Shown here: one piece after another, positions 5,356 through 13,600 of the stretch | How positions within the stretch are numbered: position 1 is the first letter of the stretch | Layout: every line of letters starts with the position of its first letter | NCBI GenBank assembly: GCA_017652345.1 | Contig: JAGCBE010000364.1 | Location: 1 to 43,853, forward strand | Source: Methanobrevibacter sp. | GTDB lineage: Archaea; Methanobacteriota; Methanobacteria; Methanobacteriales; Methanobacteriaceae | Direction: 5' to 3' | Length of the DNA stretch: 43,853 nt | Notes under the pieces: model-generated | Seen by the model: the letters and a program-made list of their open reading frames with translations, nothing else | Databases searched by the model: none | Told to the model about the DNA's origin: nothing | Position numbers and translations under genes: made by a program

Positions 5356-7818
5356 ATGGAAATCACACAAGCATATGTAGTTGAACAAGCACAACGATTT
5401 GGACAAAAAGTTGATGTGTTTGGTTTTGGTCCAAAAGATACAGAAGTTATGATATTGTTAGAGTTTCCTTGTGAAGCTGATTCTAAATGTCATGTACCTT
5501 TATCTAGTACTGCAGGTAATATTGTATTCAAAAATTTAGAAAAGTACGGTATTAAGAAAGAAAACTGTTATATTACTTGTGCAATTAAAAGAAAGCTAGC
5601 TATTTTTGGTGAAAATGTCACAAAAATTAGCAATACTGAACTTAATTTTTGGAAAACAATTGTCAATGCTGAAATACAACAGTTACCAAATCTAAAACAT
5701 ATACTGATTCTTGGTAAATATGCGTTAGAAATGATGACAAATGAGAAAAGTATTATGGATTGGCGTGGAAGTGTGCTAGATTTTGGTGAAAAGTATGACA
5801 AAACTATTACATTTAATCCAACAATGTTGTTTCGTGAACCAAAATGGGAAGCAATATTTAAGTTTGATCTGTATAAATTTGGTTTAGTTGTACAAAATAA
5901 ATTTGTACCACATAAAATTAAGCATTTAATCAATCCAACATTTCAAGAAGCATTGAAGTGGATATACAAAATGCACAATGATGGATTACCTGTGTCATTA
6001 GATATTGAAACTATGCATAATGAAACTGCATGTGTTGGATTAACTAATGATGAGCATGTAGGTATGTGTATTAATTTTCGAGATGCAAAAGACCATAGGT
6101 ATTCAGTTAAAGAAGAAGTTGCATTAAGAAAAGCATTGTGTGATTTAGTTAGTGATCCAAAAGTTAAACTTGTGTTACAAAATGGATCGTTTGACGATAG
6201 CTGGTTGGGATTTAAAGATAGATTTCCTGTATTTAAGTCATATTTTGATACACTTTTAGCACATCATACTCTTTATCCAAGACTACCACATAGTTTGGGT
6301 TTCTTAACTAGTGTTTATACCACACACCCATATTACAAAGATGATGGTAAAACGTGGAAAGAAGGTGGAAATATCAATCAATATTGGGAATATAATGTCA
6401 AAGATGTATGCATAACTTTAGCATGTTATCATGGTTTAGAAAAAGAATTGAAACAACAAGGACTTGATCACTTTTTCTTTTCACATGTTATGCGACTTCA
6501 ACCACATTTGGTTAATATGTGTGTTCAAGGTGTTAAGGTTGATGTTGAGTTAAAGAACAAAATTAAAGAAGATTTATCACAACATCTTGTGTCTATGAGG
6601 GATAAATTCCAAGATCTTGTGGATGATTGTTTAGGAACACACATACCAATTAATATAAATTCACCACGAGAATTAGGTATTTTAATATACCATTACTTAA
6701 AATTACCGAATTTTCATGATAAAGAGAAAACAGATGAAGAAACACTTGCACGTTTACAAACTTTACCACAAGCCAATAACAAAATACGTGCATTAATACA
6801 ACACTTTCTTGAATATAAGAAAGACATGAAGTTTTATAGTACATATATTGAAACAAAGATTGACGAAGATGACAGAATTCGTTGTGAATATAAGCAATAT
6901 GGTACAATTAATGCACCAGGTCGGTTAAGTTCTAGTGCAGTTTTGTGGGGTAGTGGTGCAAATTTACAAAACCAGCCACAAAGAGCATATCAAATGTATA
7001 TAGCTGACAAGGATTATGAATTAATTTACTTCGATTTGAAGCAAGCTGAAGCAAAAGTTGTAGCATATGCGTGGGGTGTTAAGAAACTGATACATGCTTT
7101 TGAAGAATGTGCGAAAGATCCGAATAAAGATGTACACAGAATGAACGCAGCTAACATATTTAAAGTACCTTATGATACAATACCGTCATTTGATAGATAC
7201 ACTTTAGGTAAAACTACTGATGATCCAAAGATGGATGGTGTTACAACTTTACGGTATTTGGGTAAAAGATGTGTGCATGGTTTGAATTATCGTATGCAAG
7301 CTGACCGATTAGCACAAACAACTGGTATTAGTTTGGATATGGCACACGAAGCTTTTACAAGTTATCATGCAGCTTTTCCAGAAATACAAAAAGCATGGAA
7401 AGCTACAATAGATGAAGTAAAAAAGACAAAAATGTTATTCAATTTTATGGGCAGACGGTTGTTCTTTTTGGAAACTATTAATGAAAATAACCTAGATTCA
7501 GTAATAGCTTTTAAACCTCAATCAACAATTGGTGATTATGTGTCATCTATCATCTATGATGTTGAAGAAGATCCAAAGTTTCCAAAAGATAAAGCAAGAT
7601 GTTTGTTGAATATCCATGATGCTTTGGTGTTTTTGGTACATAAAAGTGTCGAAAAAGAGATGTTAGCTCTAGTTTGGAAATGGGCTAATAAACCCATCAA
7701 TATCAACGGGCAGGAAGTTGTTATTGGTATGGATTTTAAAATAAGTAAACCAGATGAACAAGGAGTTCATAGGTGGTCTACTCTAAAAAGTTTGGACTAT
7801 AAACCAGAAGGGGGATAA
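5356..7818 (+). CDS. DNA polymerase A with 3'-5' exonuclease and N-terminal uracil-DNA-glycosylase-like domain
   Basis: Replicative family A polymerase, 820 aa. Residues ~1-190 resemble family-4-type uracil-DNA glycosylases (VFGFGP start, a PLSSTAGN stretch, then NCYITCAIKRK and LILGKYAL). The exonuclease domain follows: Asp216-x-Glu218 in SLDIET, LQNGSFDD around 275, and YNVKD for the last motif. The polymerase domain has motif A with Asp560 (YFDLKQAEAKV), motif B R633...K637 with HGLNYR, and motif C His754-Asp755 (NIHDA). At the position equal to E. coli Phe762, which governs sugar discrimination, there is His641. ATG 5356 follows AGGGGAGAG. Fusion of UDG to the polymerase could couple uracil recognition to synthesis; whether the glycosylase is active cannot be told here. 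Confidence 0.88.
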   Translation: MEITQAYVVEQAQRFGQKVDVFGFGPKDTEVMILLEFPCEADSKCHVPLSSTAGNIVFKNLEKYGIKKENCYITCAIKRKLAIFGENVTKISNTELNFWKTIVNAEIQQLPNLKHILILGKYALEMMTNEKSIMDWRGSVLDFGEKYDKTITFNPTMLFREPKWEAIFKFDLYKFGLVVQNKFVPHKIKHLINPTFQEALKWIYKMHNDGLPVSLDIETMHNETACVGLTNDEHVGMCINFRDAKDHRYSVKEEVALRKALCDLVSDPKVKLVLQNGSFDDSWLGFKDRFPVFKSYFDTLLAHHTLYPRLPHSLGFLTSVYTTHPYYKDDGKTWKEGGNINQYWEYNVKDVCITLACYHGLEKELKQQGLDHFFFSHVMRLQPHLVNMCVQGVKVDVELKNKIKEDLSQHLVSMRDKFQDLVDDCLGTHIPININSPRELGILIYHYLKLPNFHDKEKTDEETLARLQTLPQANNKIRALIQHFLEYKKDMKFYSTYIETKIDEDDRIRCEYKQYGTINAPGRLSSSAVLWGSGANLQNQPQRAYQMYIADKDYELIYFDLKQAEAKVVAYAWGVKKLIHAFEECAKDPNKDVHRMNAANIFKVPYDTIPSFDRYTLGKTTDDPKMDGVTTLRYLGKRCVHGLNYRMQADRLAQTTGISLDMAHEAFTSYHAAFPEIQKAWKATIDEVKKTKMLFNFMGRRLFFLETINENNLDSVIAFKPQSTIGDYVSSIIYDVEEDPKFPKDKARCLLNIHDALVFLVHKSVEKEMLALVWKWANKPININGQEVVIGMDFKISKPDEQGVHRWSTLKSLDYKPEGG

Positions 7819-7819
7819 T

Positions 7820-8308
7820 ATGAGTAATCAAAGTAAAGTTTATAAAGGTTTAGGTGTTTATCGTTTTAATTGGGTAACTAAAAATAAATTATCTATTGAA
7901 ACTCAAACAATGTCTACAAATTATCTTGCATCTGGTATTAAAGTTGATGAAAAAGTGTTTAAATATCTTAAAAATTTGTACAGATTTGAGATAATAAATA
8001 ATAAACTTGTATATGATCCAAAGACAGAAAATGTAATTGGTAAAAAATATCGTACACAATTATCAAATCAACCTATATATGTGTTATCTAAACAATGGAT
8101 GAAACAAGAATTATATAGAACTAATAGTCCAATGTTGAAAAAGTTTATTGCTGATAATGTTCAAGCATCTGATATTTTACCAGATTACAAAGAACATTTA
8201 CATCAAAAACATTTAGATGACATAAAATATTGGCATTTAAAGACAAGTTTTCATTTAATGGAAGGAGAGTCAGATGAATCTAACGAAACTGAACAACCTG
8301 ATACCTGA
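7820..8308 (+). CDS. Hypothetical replication-module protein (162 aa)
   Basis: Not recognised. It is Lys/Tyr-rich and mixed alpha/beta with a basic middle part, and has no Cys motif or membrane segment. The ATG lies one base after the polymerase stop with GGGGG/GGA upstream, so it is co-translated with the polymerase. Its 3' end overlaps the next gene by 35 bases. The tight packing suggests a replication-associated factor, for example a DNA-binding or primase-accessory protein, but nothing in the sequence fixes a role. Confidence 0.7.
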   Translation: MSNQSKVYKGLGVYRFNWVTKNKLSIETQTMSTNYLASGIKVDEKVFKYLKNLYRFEIINNKLVYDPKTENVIGKKYRTQLSNQPIYVLSKQWMKQELYRTNSPMLKKFIADNVQASDILPDYKEHLHQKHLDDIKYWHLKTSFHLMEGESDESNETEQPDT

Positions 8309-9509
8309 AAATACATTTCTTTGGTACTGGATTAAAGCAGAAGGTTACCATACTATGCCGAGATTGTGTGATTTGTGGTCAGGTATTTATGTTTTATCTT
8401 CATTTCTTGCACACAAAGTAACATTTCGTGACATTTATGAAGATGTTATGCCTAATTTGATGATGTTTTTATTACATGGTAATGATATTGATACAGGAAA
8501 GTTACTAGTTCGTGTAGCTTCTATCATAAATAGATACAAAGATTCAACAGCTTTGTACATAAATGGTAGAAGTGATATAATGAGTATAGTAAATGAATTA
8601 GATAAACTTAAACAAAACAACAAGCCTAATACTTTGTTATGTACAAGCACAAGTATTGGAGCTTTCTTTGGAACAGCCAAAGGTTTTTGTTATTATCAAG
8701 ACTTGTACAATAACCCAACAGAAAGGATAGGTTTTAATGGTAGAATTAAGTATAAATTTGGTCCTGTTTTTATTCATTCTTTATCTTGTGGTACTCTTGA
8801 AGAATACATTGAAACAGTTATTGGTAGTTCAGAATCAGATTGGACAACTGGAAGTAACATTATTATCCCGATTTCAAATGTTAAAAAACGCTGTGACGAT
8901 TGGGTCAACAACGGATTCAACCCCTGCTACAACAATCTCGCCAATGAAGAAGCGAAGGAAATATGTAAGAAAAAACCTTATACACTTACCTTCGAGTACG
9001 AAGCTTCCAAGTTTCTCAACAGATTTGTTGCAAAACAACGGTGCACAGACGACAGATTCAGAGTCTTCTTCGCAAACAGACGAATCTTTACCACAAAACT
9101 TGCAGGAATTCTTGCAGTTAATAGGAGAGCCGAACAAATAGAAATACAAGATGTAAAAAATGCAGGTATTTTGTTACAAGATTTGATAAAGGAAGTGAAA
9201 GTTTATATTAAAAATGTAACAAATAATACATATCTTGATGAACTTGATAGAGTTATTTTATCAATTCAGAAAATTTTATTACATCAGGGCGATAGTGGTA
9301 TTAAACATAGTGAACTTTGGCAACGAGTTAGACAGAAAACTGATGTGAATACGTACAAATCTATCATGTCTATCATGCATGAATTAGGTATTATTGATAA
9401 GTATATTATGAAGCGTGGTAAAGCTGTGTTGTATATGCGTAATACTAATACACAAACATTAGATTGTAATAAAATTGTTAAGAAATATAGAGAACTTAAT
9501 AACGCTTAG
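8274..9509 (+). CDS. DUF3987-like protein with degenerate P-loop and C-terminal winged helix
   Basis: The 411-aa protein follows the layout of DUF3987 phage/plasmid ATPases, a group linked to replication initiation and helicase/primase functions: an N-terminal helical part with LCDLWSGIYVLSSFLA, then PNLMMFLLHGNDIDTGK where the Walker A loop should be. The usual GxxxxGKS is eroded to GNDIDTGK. In the C-terminal half RRIFTTKLAGILA and DVKNAGILL match the family's closing helices, and residues ~335-395 look like a winged helix. ATG 8274 follows AAGGAG. Bases 8878-9141 have unusual composition and seem to encode a second protein in another frame. The stop lies 14 bases inside the convergent minus-strand gene. 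The family call is tentative. Confidence 0.5.
   Translation: MNLTKLNNLIPENTFLWYWIKAEGYHTMPRLCDLWSGIYVLSSFLAHKVTFRDIYEDVMPNLMMFLLHGNDIDTGKLLVRVASIINRYKDSTALYINGRSDIMSIVNELDKLKQNNKPNTLLCTSTSIGAFFGTAKGFCYYQDLYNNPTERIGFNGRIKYKFGPVFIHSLSCGTLEEYIETVIGSSESDWTTGSNIIIPISNVKKRCDDWVNNGFNPCYNNLANEEAKEICKKKPYTLTFEYEASKFLNRFVAKQRCTDDRFRVFFANRRIFTTKLAGILAVNRRAEQIEIQDVKNAGILLQDLIKEVKVYIKNVTNNTYLDELDRVILSIQKILLHQGDSGIKHSELWQRVRQKTDVNTYKSIMSIMHELGIIDKYIMKRGKAVLYMRNTNTQTLDCNKIVKKYRELNNA
8878..9141 (+). CDS. Candidate overprinted gene in the +1 frame (87 aa)
   Basis: Within the 411-aa gene, this +1-frame ORF (ATG to TAG) encodes a Ser/Thr/Gln-rich, probably disordered protein with a basic patch MKKRRKYVRKN near residues 23-33. 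Precisely over it, the main frame switches from A/T-ending codons to many C-ending ones (AAC, TTC, GAC, CTC, GCC), and normal use returns right after the TAG. That fits two reading frames under selection at once. There is no Shine-Dalgarno before the ATG. Six A's at 8883-8888 directly after the start offer a possible slippage site, so a frameshifted fusion to the first ~203 residues of the main protein is an alternative. A local composition anomaly without dual coding cannot be excluded. Confidence 0.45.
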   Translation: MLKNAVTIGSTTDSTPATTISPMKKRRKYVRKNLIHLPSSTKLPSFSTDLLQNNGAQTTDSESSSQTDESLPQNLQEFLQLIGEPNK

Positions 9510-10107
9510 CAAGAAGTTGAAGTTGTTTTATTTTACTTGGTCCAGCATTTTCATACATAGCTCTATAAAGTTCACGAGCACGTGACATAGATTTAGTTTT
9601 GTTAGATTTAATATCACGTAATGCTAAACCATCACCTCTATGTGCTGCAGAAAGTAAATCTATGTGTTGAAGTAAATCAGAAATGTCATCAGTTTGTGTA
9701 GGTAATCTATCAGCATTTAAATAAAATTCACGTGAATCATCAACTTCATCCATAAGTCTTTGGAGTTCTGCAGATTTACCACGAGTTTGATGTTGTTGAT
9801 GCCATGGTTTGTATTTGGTTTCTAATTCTTGTTGAGAAAATGTACGGGTTTTTGGTGCATGTTCTTTAGCAAATTCAGCTTTAGTACGAGCTGTTTCATG
9901 ACCCATACGTTTATTGTATTTCTTTGCGAGTAAATATGACGTAGGATCTGTTTCTTTAGCATAATCTATAACAGATTTTTTAGGCATACGATTTTTGAGT
10001 AAATTGTCTGCAACTTGTTCAAGCACTTGTCTATGAGATGCCTTGGATATATCAGGCATTATTTGTTTCATCATTAATGCTTCAAAAAGTTGACTAGTTT
10101 TACTCAT
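9496..10107 (-). CDS. Hypothetical late protein (203 aa)
   Basis: Not recognised. This is the last gene of the minus-strand late arm. It is a charged helical protein rich in Lys, Arg, Gln and Glu, with no membrane segment. Its 3' end overlaps the 3' end of the plus-strand DUF3987-like gene by 14 bases, so the two arms collide here without an intervening terminator hairpin. The ATG overlaps the upstream stop (TAATG). The location beside ejection-type proteins suggests a small virion or assembly protein. Confidence 0.7.
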   Translation of the reverse strand: MSKTSQLFEALMMKQIMPDISKASHRQVLEQVADNLLKNRMPKKSVIDYAKETDPTSYLLAKKYNKRMGHETARTKAEFAKEHAPKTRTFSQQELETKYKPWHQQHQTRGKSAELQRLMDEVDDSREFYLNADRLPTQTDDISDLLQHIDLLSAAHRGDGLALRDIKSNKTKSMSRARELYRAMYENAGPSKIKQLQLLAKRY

Positions 10108-10433
10108 TATCCCTCTTGTGCTTGCATAATGTTGTCAATATATTCTTGAATCTGGTCATCAGATAAACCTTGTTTACGCAACTGTACAATGAGTTGTGTA
10201 ATTTCTGGTGATTCTGGGTAGTTTGGTTCATCAGACATTAAAGCACCTGCACCTAAACCAACACCACCAGCAAGAGCTGCTGTTAAATATGGTGATTTTT
10301 CTACAGATTCTTTAGCTAATTCATTAACAGGACCAGCAACTTTACCTGCTTTTTGTGACAAATAACGTGCTCCAACTTTGGCATCATTACCAACTTTTTT
10401 AGCAGCACTTGTAATAGCTTTCATCCAAGACAT
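10107..10433 (-). CDS. Small virion-type protein with Gly-rich membrane segment (108 aa)
   Basis: Not recognised by family. The basic N-terminal half is followed by an Ala/Gly-rich hydrophobic segment, TAALAGGVGLGAGAL, at about 51-65 that could insert in a membrane. The acidic C-terminus holds LRKQGLSDDQIQEYIDNI, a short helix-turn motif (about 86-103). Start ATG follows AAGGAG. Placement between ejection-type genes suggests an internal virion or ejection accessory protein. Confidence 0.65.
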   Translation of the reverse strand: MSWMKAITSAAKKVGNDAKVGARYLSQKAGKVAGPVNELAKESVEKSPYLTAALAGGVGLGAGALMSDEPNYPESPEITQLIVQLRKQGLSDDQIQEYIDNIMQAQEG

Positions 10434-10615
10434 TAATATACTCCTTGTGTTTGTTTATAATTTTTTGTTTTTTCCCAATATTTATCCCAAGATGGATTAC
10501 CTTTTGTGGCTTTTTGGTAAAGTTCTCTATGTCTTTGTACTAAAGCTTCGTATTCTTTAGGCGACATATTAGCATTAGATTTATTTTCTCTCATAGCATG
10601 ATAAAGTTCAGACAT
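10433..10615 (-). CDS. Hypothetical protein (60 aa)
   Basis: Not recognised. A short, hydrophilic helical protein rich in Lys, Tyr and Glu. It has a strong ribosome site (AAGGAG) just after the 1440-aa gene, and its stop codon touches the next start. The spacing indicates a real gene in the late operon; there are no features that suggest a function. Confidence 0.6.
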   Translation of the reverse strand: MSELYHAMRENKSNANMSPKEYEALVQRHRELYQKATKGNPSWDKYWEKTKNYKQTQGVY

Positions 10616-10616
10616 T

Positions 10617-13600
10617 TTACACTCCTTGTAAATTATTAAACTCTGTTAAATTTATATCACGATTAAATTGGTTAGTCAATATATTTTCTAACTTTTCAAA
10701 CTCAAAATATAGTTGTTTGTATATTTGTTGTACTTCTTTAATCTTAGCTTGTTGATATTTCCAGCGATCCATAGTACCAACAACATTACCAAATTGATCA
10801 CGACCTGTTGCATTGTATGCAGCAATTTGTTTATAAATGCCATTAACTTGATCATAAATTGGTTTGATTTTGTCATTATAATAAGGTACAGCTACTTGTG
10901 CTACTTGACTTGCAAATTGTAACTTCGGATCTAGTGTTGGTTGTGGTATATTTGCTTGAACTTTTGAACCTTTTTTGCCAACAAGTGTAGGATCTATTGA
11001 GTTAAATGTATTAAGTTTACGCAATTTGTCAATAGTATCAATTTTACCTTTAACATTTTGTGCAGTTTGTGTCATAGCACGTACACCCATCATAGAATTT
11101 GGCATAAATGGTATAGGTCTTGAATCTTTTTGCATAGTAGATGTAACAAAATCTTTTAAACCTTGACCAATTCCTACATCTCTTGCACCAATATTAAACT
11201 GTTCTGCACCATTTGCAAGAGATTTACCAACAGCTCCAAAGATTGTATTGATAATTGCATGAGATTCTTGTGACATTAATCCATTTTGTAATGCGGTTTG
11301 TGAACCATCTAAGTTAGTTTGGTTCATTGGTAATTTATCTAATAGAGAACCACCACTACCAATATCAAAGTTTGATGTCATACCTGCACTATTTAATAAA
11401 ACTTCAGGAACTACCATATCTTCTAAGTTAAAAGAACGAGCCATAGCTATACCAAGTAACCGAGAGTTTTGAAAAGCTGGATCAACACCATTATCTTTAC
11501 TTAAATTAAGTATAGAATCTAACATAGTTTCGTAAAGTTTACATGCAACACCTACTTCTTGATCTAAAGGTATTGTTAAATGTTTACCTTTTCCATAGAA
11601 GTTTGCAAGAGTTAGTTTACTTGCTTTGTTATAGTCACTTAAAGTGTAGTAATCTTGTTTGTTTTCTTGACTTAAATGATTCCAAAGATAACAACCAAGT
11701 GTAGGAATTAATGCAGTATAGTACAAACTTTGTAAATATTGGTTACCTAATAAACCAGTTGCACCAAGTTGTACCATATGTGCTACTTCACCCCATGTAT
11801 TGTCTGCATTTTTGATTTGATTTTTAGCAGCTTTTAAGAAAGTAATACCATCTCCTGCATGTAACGCTTCAAGTTTTGCACCAATACTGTTAATACCTAC
11901 ACGACCATACGGTAAATATTTACCAATAAATCCTAAAATGTTGCCAGCAGCACCAACATGTATACCAGCTTTTTTGGTATCTGTAATATTTTTAGATACT
12001 AAATCAGCAGCTACACGAAAATCTTTAGAATTTTGTAGATTTTTAACAGCTTTTAGATGCAACATAGCACCAACTGTTGATGCATTTCGTAAAGCTTCCG
12101 TACAATAATCAATATATTGTCCACATTTAATCGCTTTCTTTGCACCCCAAACATCATATAGTTTACGTTTGAGTTTTTGTGTAAGATTCATATCCATACT
12201 TAAAGGATATTGTGTGTTTTTAAGTCCTTCTGGGTAACGATATGCAACAGCTCCTGCACGTTCAAACTTAGTGAGTAAACAATCTTCAATATCTACTTCC
12301 ATTTTACGTATCATATCTTCTGTGTATTTTTTACCCATTGGTGATTGACTCATATCACCCATAGTATGAATCCACTCTGACTTCCATTCGTTTACAATAT
12401 TTTGTTGCATATCACGAGCCATTTGTAATTTAACAGCTTTACCATTAAATTTAATAGCATCAATGTAATCTTTAAATTTAGCAGGTCTACTAAGTAAACG
12501 AGGTAAAGCAGCAAGTGATTCTTGTAAACCAAAAATTGCAGAAGTTGGTGCAAACATTGGGTTAAATGCACCAGTTGTGAACTCTTGTTTAGTACGTTTT
12601 AATCTTAACATAGCTAAACCAAAAGCATTTGGTAAATCTGGTGATAAATCTACTGCTTGTTTTAATAAAGGATTAACTTTGAAAAAGTGTTGTTCACCAT
12701 TTGCATCAGTAAACATCAATACATCTTTAGAAGTTTTGTAATTTTGTATGTCTTTAATAACATCTTTCTTCAAATGTTTATCAGCATATGACATAACATT
12801 GTTGATTCTTGGTGGTTTTGTACGATTTAAGTATTCATATGGTGTAGTGGCTAATGTAACTGTACCATGATTGCGTGGTTTTATTGAACCTAAATATTCA
12901 ATGTGTGTTAAATTGAGTGCTTTTTGTTCAAGCTCTTTGAGATTTCGTTCAGCTTTTTCACGAGTTTTACCAAGTTTTGTAATAGCTGTGTCAGATACAT
13001 CAGATTGTAATAAACGTTCATCAATAGCTCTTAATGTTTCTTTAGCACTTCCAATTTCTTTAGATAATTGTTCAATTGTTTCAAATTGTCTAGGAAATCC
13101 TGCATGAATCATAGCCTTAATACGTGAATTCTTTTGTGCATATTTTAAATCAGACATAACAGAACCAAGATAAGTATCAGTGTATGATTTAGCTATTTGA
13201 TCTGTATTACGTAAAACACGACCCAACATTGGAGCATCTTGTGTTAATTCTTTAGCAAGCGTATAATCTTTAATAGAATCTACTATACTTTTATCAGGTA
13301 CTTGTTCAACAAATGGCTTATATGAATAATATCCATCAACTGTATAATTTTTACGTAAATATTGTGCTTCATCTGGTGTAATTCTACCAGAATCTACACC
13401 CATTTTTAGACGAATTTCACTATCTAAAGAAATATCATCTGCAAGTTTTTTCAAAACTGGATTAGTATCAATTTGTTTACGTAAATTTCTACTAGTTTGA
13501 CGAAGATTTTGTAAAATTGGATCATTTCTTAATATAACTGGTAAGTTTGTGTCATCCATGTATGTAAATTTTGCAAAATTATCTTCACCAATATTCTTAA

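Noticed and set aside
8878..8892. Classical -1 frameshift site A-AAA-AAC linking the two frames
   Set aside because: The heptamer is in phase with the +1 ORF, not the main frame, so a -1 slip would run in the wrong direction; a +1 slip or slippage on the A6 run remains only a possibility.
8874..9149. Minus-strand 91-codon ORF opposite the overprinted region
   Set aside because: Antisense shadow of the same locally unusual sequence; the +1 plus-strand frame explains the codon shift better.
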